Part shown: positions 57,068 to 64,000 of the stretch, in pieces | Layout: every line of letters starts with the position of its first letter | Numbering within the stretch: position 1 is the first letter of the stretch | Source of the DNA: Heterodera schachtii | Lineage: Eukaryota; Nematoda; Chromadorea; Rhabditida; Heteroderidae | DNA length: 64,000 nucleotides | Assembly (NCBI GenBank): GCA_023374025.1 | Contig: SIJG01000015.1 | Coordinates: 49,497 to 113,496 of the forward strand | Direction: 5' to 3' | Translations under genes and position numbers: made by a program | Notes under the pieces: generated by a model | The model's database searches: none | What the model saw: only the letters and a program-made list of their open reading frames with translations | What the model was told of the DNA's origin: nothing

Positions 57068-57405
57068 AAGAGAGAGAGTGAGAGAGACAGAGAGAGAGAG
57101 AGAGAAAGAGAGAGAGAATGGCTCTTCGAATGGTTCTTTTATAGGCTCTTCCAACGGGGTGAAGGCGTTCCTGGCACGGATGAGCGGCAGCAGAAGAACC
57201 AACACCAAGAGATCATGGAGCAAAATCGGAGAATACTTTTTTTTGGGATAAAAGGCGGAAAGGCGGAGATTAAGGGGGAGGGGTCACGGGAAAGATGGAA
57301 AAAACGGGAAAATTCCTTTGGGACGAACGATTTGATCCGGCTCCAAAGTTGGCAAAAGATTTCTTTTGAAAAAGATTTATTGGTGATCATTGATCAACAG
57401 CAGTG
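57000..57405 (+). repeat. Dispersed repeat with (GA)n tract, copy 2
   Basis: 57009-57118 is a GA microsatellite. 57119-57405 matches the reverse complement of 40390-40700 (shared peptide KAFLARMSG and FEKDLLVIIDQQQ). The coding-like frame is not open throughout, so it is a decayed mobile element. Confidence 0.7.
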
Positions 57406-57683
57406 TCCAGTTTTATGTCCTAAAAACCTTGTGTGCCAAAAAACATCGCCACACCACCTGAAAGCTCTCCTTCGTTTAATTGTGTGAAACGGATCATGAA
57501 ATTTTTAATCCCGAAAACCGGTCCGGGTCAAAGTTCTCTTATCCTTACTTATCTGGAATTTTCAAGAGTCCGGGCTCTTGTTAACATCAATATAATCCAA
57601 ATTTTTTATTTAATATAAAGATAAAATAAATTCAATTTCAATTAACAATTCAAAAAAGAATTGATCATTTCTCAAATATTCAT
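57406..57683. other. Short intergenic stretch
   Basis: No gene is recognised; this is the downstream flank of the next gene. Confidence 0.35.
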
Positions 57684-59219
57684 TCATTCTTTCCGCTGAT
57701 TACTGCTTGGCCCCGCTGGGCTCGAGAACACTTTTTCGTTGCTTTTATCCGTTTCAGACAATGGCCTAAATTAAATGCAATTTAATTCGGTGGAAAGAAA
57801 CATTTAACAATGGCAAATGCCACTGAATCATTCATTGGCTTACACTTACCCAATGCAATTTTGGAAGGCACACAAATCAAAAAAGACATTGTTCAAATTG
57901 GCATCCAAATTTTCTTCAAATTTCCACCGAACCACCGCCTCCGCCGTCCCCCCAATTTGGCATCGCTTCAGCAGCCAATCATTAAACGAGTCATAACCAC
58001 CATGTTCATTAAGTTTAAGCGCTTTAAGTGTCAGCTTTTCGTTCGTCTGTTCGTTCACCAATTCAAATGGCACAATTGGCATTGACATATGAGAATTGGT
58101 AAAGTGAACGGCGTAACTGACAGAAGTTCGGGCACGGACAAAAATCTAAATAAAAATAAAAATATTGTTTAAAAAAATTATGAAATTGTGCCGGCGACCT
58201 CCTTGAAATTGTTGATCCATTCAAAGTCGTCATATCCCTTAAAATCGCCCCAAAACAATTGCTTCGATTGGCCATCTTTTTTCGGTGTGTGCAACCATTT
58301 GGACAGCACTTGGCCAGCAGAATTTGCATTTGACTCATCAAAATCATCGCCATCAATCAGCAGCAGAACACCGGGCAAAAGACGATGGGAATGGATGCAA
58401 TTCAACTGATTGAGATCAGAGAGAATTGTCGGCGAAATCAAACGACGCAAATTGTCCAAATGATCGCCATTAAGAAGGCCCAAACGGCGAATGTTTGGCG
58501 CAAAAATGGGCCAAATTTCCCGGACAAAAACATGCCAAACTGGCTGGACGTCGTCGCCGTTGTATCCATATCCATACAAAGCCAAATCCAAATTGGTGCC
58601 AATTCTGTCCCAAATGTGCTTGTTGGAACGGAGAAAAGCGATCATGGCATAGTCAATGTAACTGCAAAAAAATGAATTGCTTTTTTTAATGAAATGTGCT
58701 TTTTGGCAACTCAATTCGAAGTTTCTTAAAGCGCATTTTGTAGGGCAACGGACGGTCCGGCGGTGGAAATCTGTGCTCTTCGAAGGCTGTCCAATTAGCA
58801 TGTCTCGGATTTGGTCTGTGGTCCTTGCGAATAATGATTGGTCGCCAAATTGTCAATTCTGTTTTGCCATCAAAATGTTTATCCACTAAACAATCAAAAC
58901 GTGGCGAAAGCAGTGCCATTTTGAGGCCGAGTTCAGGACGATCAAAATGAGGGAAAATGTCCATCCACACATCGTTACAAATCCAGCTGAAATTCGTAAA
59001 AAGATATACTTAAATGAGAAATCGGTGGCTTATTTACAGTTTGATGGGACAAATAAAACAAAAAATAAATTAGTTAATAGGGGGGGGGGGGGGCTATAGG
59101 TCAAAATAAATCATAAGCCCATCGTGGTTTTTCTTCGGGCACATTAAACTGCAAAGGTGCCGAAAAAATCTTTCATTAAACAATTTTTCTCACATTTTTC
59201 TTAAACGCCGTCGTTTCAT
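57684..59219 (-). CDS. F-box-like family protein, type 1 (intact)
   Basis: Five exons: 59219-59194, 58986-58711, 58661-58199, 58145-57850 and 57765-57684, totalling 1143 nt (380 residues) with consistent phases. Residues 1-9 are a basic leader (MKRRRLRKI). Residues 10-100 hold the F-box-like block (WICNDVWMDIFPHFDRPELG, ALLSPRFDCLVDKHFDGK). Residues 101-255 run from YIDYAMIAFLRSNKHIWD through WPIF, LRRLISPTILSDLN and GQVLSKWLHTPKKDGQ. Residues 256-353 contain VRARTSVSYAV, FELVNEQTNEKLTLK and WLLKRCQIG. A proline/serine-rich end follows. F-box proteins link substrates to SCF ubiquitin ligases; the Skp1-binding role here is inferred from the helix pattern only. No signal peptide or membrane segment is seen. 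Confidence 0.7.
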
Positions 59220-59964
59220 TGCGCGGCAATTAGCAGCAGCACTTTTTTGTCGTATGTTGTGATTGCAAAAAATATCAAAATACTGATAAACAAATTAAAA
59301 TGACAAAATTATCAATAAAAAAGTTTAAAAATATTTTCTTAAATGCAATAGATTTGTACATATGCAGGTAATTATATTTATGGATATTGACGTTTTTTCG
59401 TTCATTTCTCAACAAAATAAATCGGGGCAGAAAAAATGTTTAAATAAATAACAAATCGCAGCCAAAAGTCAGCAGCTACTTGGAAAATGAACAGAAAAGA
59501 AAGTTGAAAAAGGCAGATACAACGAAAAGGCAGCAAATTTATTTGAAATGGAAAGGCAAATGATGGCCAACAAATGAAACAAATTGGCCATTCCGTGCAT
59601 TTAAATCAATTTTGGCCAATTATTATAAAATAGCGATGAATGCAAAAAACATGGATATAAAATCGCTAAACTGGCCATATGGTGCAGAAAAATCACGTGA
59701 ACATAAAAATGGACATAAATTTTGTAAATTGAGGGGTAAATTTCAAAATTTTTTCTTCAAACGCTAAATGCAGGAATAAATAGCGAAATATGAAAGTATG
59801 GAAAACAAAATTGGAAAGATTGGCGCGACAAAAATAAATGGACGCATAAATTCACTGCCAAAAAGTTCAAATTTTTCATTTAACAAAGAGGAAAATACAA
59901 GCATAAGCCTATTTCAATTAATATATAATTCAAAAAAGGATCGATTATTTCTCAAATAATTCAT
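59220..59964. other. Intergenic stretch between two F-box-like genes
   Basis: Contains a poly-G run at 59079-59092 and ACATAAAAATGGACATAAA words of the 30890 family. An AGCAGCAGCAC word lies just upstream of the start of the gene at 57684-59219, as it does upstream of the 30679 start. Confidence 0.4.
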
Positions 59965-61319
59965 TCATTCATTCCGCTGATCACTGCTTGGCCCCGCGCG
60001 ACTCGAACATCCTTTTACGTCACTTTTATTTGGTCGAGACAATGGCCTAATAAAAAATTAAAAGCAATTTAATTAGATGAAAAAGAATTTAGCAATGACA
60101 AATCCATTGGCTCACTGCTTACACTGACTGACTTACCCAATGCAGTTTTTGAAGCGTTCAAATAAAAAAAACACATTGTTCAAAGTATTCGCCGAATTTC
60201 CATCTTTTTTCTCACCAACAATCGGAAATCTTTGCATTATCCACCAACGTAAAGAGCTGGTATCCGATTTTGTCTTCAATGTCAGCTTTTCCTTGGTCCG
60301 TTCATTCACCAATTCAAATGGCACAATTGGCGTTGACACGTGAAAAGTAAAGTTGACAGTGTAACTGACCGAAGTGAGGGCACGGACAAAAAGCTAAACA
60401 AATTCAAAATTTCAAAAACCCAAAAAAAAAAATTATGAAAATGTGACGACGCCCTGCTTGAAATTGTTGACCCATTCAACGTTTGTGGATGCCCTCAATT
60501 CATAGCAAGACAATCGCTTCTTCGACGGATGACCATCTTTTCTCGGATTGTGCAACCATTTGGCCAATGCTTGGCCGGCAGAAATTGCGGCATTTGGCTC
60601 ATTAAAATCAGCAGCAGCAATTACACCGGGGAACAGAGTGCCGGAATTGATTGAATTGATGTTGAGATCAGAGAGAATTGTTGGCGAAATGAGACGCAGC
60701 AAATTGTCCAAATGATCACCATCGGTAAAGCACAAATGGCGAATGCTTGTCGTAAAAATGGGCCAAATTTGACGGACAAAAACATCCCAATTTGGCTGGA
60801 CATTTGCAATTGACAAATCCAAATTGGTGCCCATTCTGTTCCAAATGTGCTTGTTGGAATGGAGAAATTCGATGACGAAATTGTCAATGTACCTAAAGAG
60901 GAAACAAAATGAAAAGCATTGGATACACGATATGTAGTGAATTAAACAGTACTTAATTCGAAGGTAATAAAAGCGAATTTTGTTGTGCAGCGGCTGTTTC
61001 GGCAATGGAAATTTCACTAAAATGCCACCGACGCACACAGACAATTTCGGTGTTGGCTCAATGTCGTCGTCATTGTCATTGTCAATTATCATCCATTTCC
61101 AAATTGTCAATTCTGTTTTGCCATCAAAATGTTTGTCCACTAAACAATCAAAACGTGGCGAAACCAATGCCAATTTGTGGCCGAGTTGAGGACGACCAAA
61201 AAACGGAAGAATGTCCATCCAAACATCGGTGCAAATCCAGCTAAATGTTGTTGAAAAGGGTAATTAAAATTTTTAAATTGTGTAAAAATTCCTTACATTT
61301 TCCTTAAACGTCGATTCAT
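59965..61319 (-). CDS. F-box-like family protein, type 1 (intact)
   Basis: Five exons: 61319-61297 (MNRRLRK), 61240-60953, 60892-60451, 60393-60137 and 60046-59965, totalling 1092 nt (363 residues), in phase. The F-box-like block reads VWMDILPFFGRPQLGHKLAL. The middle domain runs from YIDNFVIEFLHSNKHIWN to VEWVNNFKQG. The C-terminal domain has FVRALTSVSYTVNF, FELVNERTKEKLTLK and IMQRFPIVGEKK. The last exon ends SSDQRNE. The exon 3 donor is shifted by one codon relative to paralogs because CAG is followed by GGC GTC. Intron 2 is only 60 nt and open, so a simple ORF reading would miss it. It is the nearest intact paralog of the 57684-59219 gene and likely a tandem duplicate. Confidence 0.7.
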
Positions 61320-61488
61320 TTTGCGGCAATTAGGCCAAGCACACTAGTCGTAAATTATGATTACGAAAAATTATGACATTAAATGTTAATTTTCTTTGCC
61401 TTTTATTTATATGGGTTTTTCTCAAAATTGTCACTCTCTTTTTATAAGTTTTTCGATTCGGTGCGCTACGCTTTTATTTTAGTATAAA

Positions 61489-61677
61489 ATGCCTTTGTTT
61501 CGCTTCCTCCTCCTCATCATTCCATTCATTCATTCATTACTGGTCCATGCAAATGCTTTTAATTCTTTGCTTTTGAACTCCTCCATTTTGCTTCTAAATT
61601 CCAAACACTCTTTGTTTGATTTGAATGGACTAAAATTGGTTTTTTGTTTCACACACAAAGCAGACGAAATTGACTAA
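61489..61677 (+). CDS. Possible small secreted peptide
   Basis: 62 residues starting MPLFRFLLLIIPFIHSLL, a good signal-peptide pattern with likely cleavage after VHANA, followed by Leu/Ser-rich sequence and an acidic end (KADEID). It lies between the divergent F-box-like genes. It has no recognised family and low complexity, so it could be chance. Confidence 0.3.
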   Translation: MPLFRFLLLIIPFIHSLLVHANAFNSLLLNSSILLLNSKHSLFDLNGLKLVFCFTHKADEID

Positions 61678-61839
61678 TTCAATGATTTTTCTCGCATCCT
61701 GGATTTCATTTTCAACCATTTTTGGATTTTATGTTAAAATTTTAAAGTATTTTTCTTTTTAATAATTGCTTTTAACTTTTCAAGTATTCCAATTAATCCA
61801 TTAATCTCTCTTCTAAGTCGCTCAATTGGCATCCACAAA

Positions 61840-63617
61840 ATGTCGGACAATCCAAACGAAGCGGAGAAGCAAATGAAAAAAGAAATGTAATAATACAGTT
61901 TTAAAAAATGGCTTTTCCTTATTTCAAAAGCAATTCCACCCGCTTTTCAGCTTCATCTCTGGCGACGCATGGCTTTGTGTGTTCGACCTGTTGCCTCCCC
62001 GTCAGCTTGGCCTCCAAATTGCGTTGATCAGTGACCGATTTGACGCACGGGTGGACGAACATTTCAAGTCTCGACGCCGCGCGTTGGGCTTCATCCGAAT
62101 TTGGCACAAAATTGGCGAGGATGGCAAAATGGAGACGCAAATTGTCAATGCACGTGGTCAACCGTTGCCAATGCCGACCGTACCGGTGCCCAACAAAGTG
62201 GTCGCCTTCAACGGCATCGTCATCAAGTAGAGTTGACACTGGAAACTACCTTCACCATTTTCAGCAGGCGACAATTCGGATTAATGGGACTGAAAAGTCC
62301 GTTTGCCAACGACGAGACTCAGTTGTCCACAAAATAACATGGCAAGTTTAACGCTTCACAAACTTTTGAAGAAGCATTTTGCTTCTAGAAAAATTTATGA
62401 AGCGTTCAACTTTTGTCATGTTATTTTGTGGTCGTATGAACAGAGATAACATTAGAACAATCCGACTGAGTCCCAATGGCAATTTGACTTTTCAGTCTCG
62501 GCTCCTTTAACTTGACTAAAAATTGTCGCTGGTCACTTAAAATGGCACATCATTCTTCGTTCCTCTTCATCTTGTTTTCCCCCTTTTTCAGTTATTTGGA
62601 CCGCAATGGCATGGAATTTCTCGAACATTTTCGCCGTCTGTTCACCACTTGTGGCACTTTGGCGATCAAAACGAATTGTGCTCGCCTCTTGGACTTCATT
62701 CTGCGCAACATCCCGTCAACTGCTGGTGTCCATGCCAATTCGCCTTCCTCTGCTGTTGCTGCTTCTGATCACCAACCGTTGATGCTCAAATGGCTGTGTG
62801 CGCCGTCGCCCCGATCGCGTGACGCTAACATTTTGCCGCCAAAAATGCTCTCTTTGGACGTTGACACTGAATGGACCGTCACAACAATTAACCAAATCAA
62901 AGCGGTGTGCATTTTTTTGATGATTCATCAACAATTTGTTGCAATTTTTTGTCATTTTCCGGCTTCTAAGCATTTTTTCCTCCCTTTTTAGGCATTTCTC
63001 AGTGCTTCGTCGCCGGCCACTTTTGTTTGCGTTTTCCGCGACCCACGCTTTGAATATTGGTTCGAACCCATTTATTGGGGTGAATTTTTTGCTCAATTTT
63101 TTCCCGCGACAAAACAAAAATAATTTTTTTTTTCAATTTTTCAGGTGTTTTTTACGAGCACTTGACAAACGGAAGGACTGAGGAACAACTGATCATTGAA
63201 CGCCGTGCCGATGATTACCTTCTGCTGGTCCGTTGCCCGATTTCGCGTGATTCGGACAAATGGACAACTTGGGAGGACGAAGCAATTGGATGGTTTTCTG
63301 ATGAGCCTCTTCACCAGCGCCGCAACCGTATCATTGTGTGCATGCGCGATGAACGCTCTGTCGGCGATAAGTACAAAATTTCCGAAAATTTCCGGAAAAT
63401 ATTTTTTTCCATTTTTAGTCTTCTTGACAACAACAACGACGACGCGGCAGCATCAGATCCTGGTCCGAGTGTTCAGCAACAATTGCAGGCGGAGTCGGTT
63501 TACGATGACGAAAACGAAATGAATCAGGACGACGACAACGATGAGGAAGATGACGATAACGACAGTGCCGACGACAGTAATGATGATGATGACGACATTA
63601 ATGATGATGATTCGTGA
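61840..63617 (+). CDS. F-box-like family protein, type 2, with acidic tail
   Basis: Six exons: 61840-61886, 61951-62226, 62592-62904, 62992-63079, 63145-63370 and 63419-63617, totalling 1149 nt (382 residues), in phase. Exon 1 is MSDNPNEAEKQMKKEI. The F-box-like block reads FISGDAWLCVFDLLPPRQLG, ALISDRFDARVDEHFK. The middle domain begins YLDRNGMEFLEHFRRLF and includes LMLKWLCAPSPRSRD. The C-terminal domain has GVFYEHLTNGRTEEQLIIER and LLLVRCPISRDSDKW, equivalent to the ELVNERTxEKLTL..LLKRCPI block of type 1. The last 65 residues are almost entirely Asp/Glu/Asn (DDDNDEEDDDNDSADDSNDD), absent from type 1. Intron 2 carries a hairpin element. Codon use is more GC-rich than in type 1. Confidence 0.7.
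62287..62497. mobile_element. Hairpin element in intron 2 of the type-2 gene
   Basis: Outer ends GACTGAAAAGTCCGTTTGCC and its diverged complement (GGCAATTTGACTTTTCAGTC) enclose an inner stem: CCACAAAATAACATG at 62327 against CATGTTATTTTGTGG near 62432, continuing into AACGCTTCA..TGAAGCGTT. It is non-coding. Confidence 0.65.
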
Positions 63618-63690
63618 TTGTAATGATGATATTGTGATAATGATGATTAGTAATTGTAATGATGATGATAATGATGATGATTAGTGATGC
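63596..63690. repeat. GATGAT microsatellite at the 3' end
   Basis: Runs of (GAT)n and AATGATGAT continue from the Asp-coding end of the last exon into the 3' region, suggesting that repeat expansion shaped the acidic tail. Confidence 0.7.
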
Positions 63691-64000
63691 TCGTGCAAAT
63701 TGTGACCTTTTTGACTTGTTGGATAAAAAAAAACTAACAGTTTTGCCAGCAGAGGAATGAATGGGATGGGATAGAGGAGGGCACGACTTTGGCCTCATTG
63801 GATTACACCCGTTTTTGATTTCATTCATCGTTGTTATTGAAATTCAACTCTCATTATTCCTCTGATCACTCCAATCAGTATGTTTTTCCCCTCTGATCAG
63901 TCTGATGTGCTTTTCTTCATTTCCTCCATGAAAAAAGTTTCCTATCACTGATGCCTCCTCCTGTTCAGCTTCACTCTCTCCCTGATTAAAAAGTCATTTT
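63691..64000. other. 3' flank
   Basis: No gene is recognised. Three TCTGATCA words (63860, 63892 and 63901) occur close together. Confidence 0.35.

Noticed and set aside
56823..57251. Plus-strand frame rich in Arg-Glu (ERERERE)
   Set aside because: It is the translation of the GA microsatellite joined to a dispersed repeat.

Overview
The window looks like a chromosome segment from a plant-parasitic nematode, most likely a cyst-type tylenchid (Heteroderidae). The evidence is AT-rich DNA, short introns with GTAAGT-type donors and TTTCAG-type acceptors, telomere-like TTAGGC-type repeats, a nematode-style nuclear receptor DNA-binding domain, a secreted tandem ubiquitin-like protein, a BACK-MATH gene, and a local family of F-box-like proteins of a kind I associate with cyst nematodes. 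The species and family assignment is inference; no rRNA or marker gene is present.

Layout: 0.3-0.9 kb is a 30-bp minisatellite. 1-8.5 kb is very AT-rich with a small three-exon linker-histone-like gene (5565-5912), an 8-bp-TSD MITE and a tRNA-derived remnant. 8.8-11.1 kb is the 3' end of an LTR retrotransposon (integrase C-terminus, an SGNH-like region, 3' LTR). 11.1-21.9 kb is AT-rich and full of diverged duplications, with a broken nuclear receptor DNA-binding domain (19586-19933) and a hAT-like MITE (20388-20972). 21.9-25.9 kb holds a direct duplication of about 1.4 kb next to the secreted ubiquitin-like gene (27067-25776, minus).

27.9-63.6 kb is a cluster of one multi-exon F-box-like family in two subtypes. 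Two type-1 genes appear intact (59219-57684 and 61319-59965, both minus), as does one type-2 gene with an acidic tail (61840-63617, plus). The others carry a frameshift, truncation, transposon insertion or rearrangement. A BACK plus four-MATH gene (43660-47071, plus) sits inside the cluster; it lacks its BTB end and starts just after a telomere-like repeat array.

The most striking structure is 48845-50970: a 2.1-kb foldback element whose arms are degenerate GCCTAA/TTAGGC repeats in opposite orientation, bounded by a unique-sequence inverted repeat. A half copy lies at 43070-43536 as part of a roughly 2-kb segmental duplication (41188-43100 and 46972-48880). Other notable structures are a 387-bp tandem repeat carrying a tRNA-like gene (36030-37020), several MITEs inside F-box-like introns, and a GC-rich GTC/GTT minisatellite (53960-54720).

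The F-box-like and BACK-MATH genes suggest a role in substrate selection for ubiquitin ligases, and the secreted ubiquitin-like protein could act in the same pathway outside the worm, but nothing here shows that they work together. Exon boundaries were read by eye from splice signals and checked by reading-frame arithmetic and alignment between paralogs in the window.
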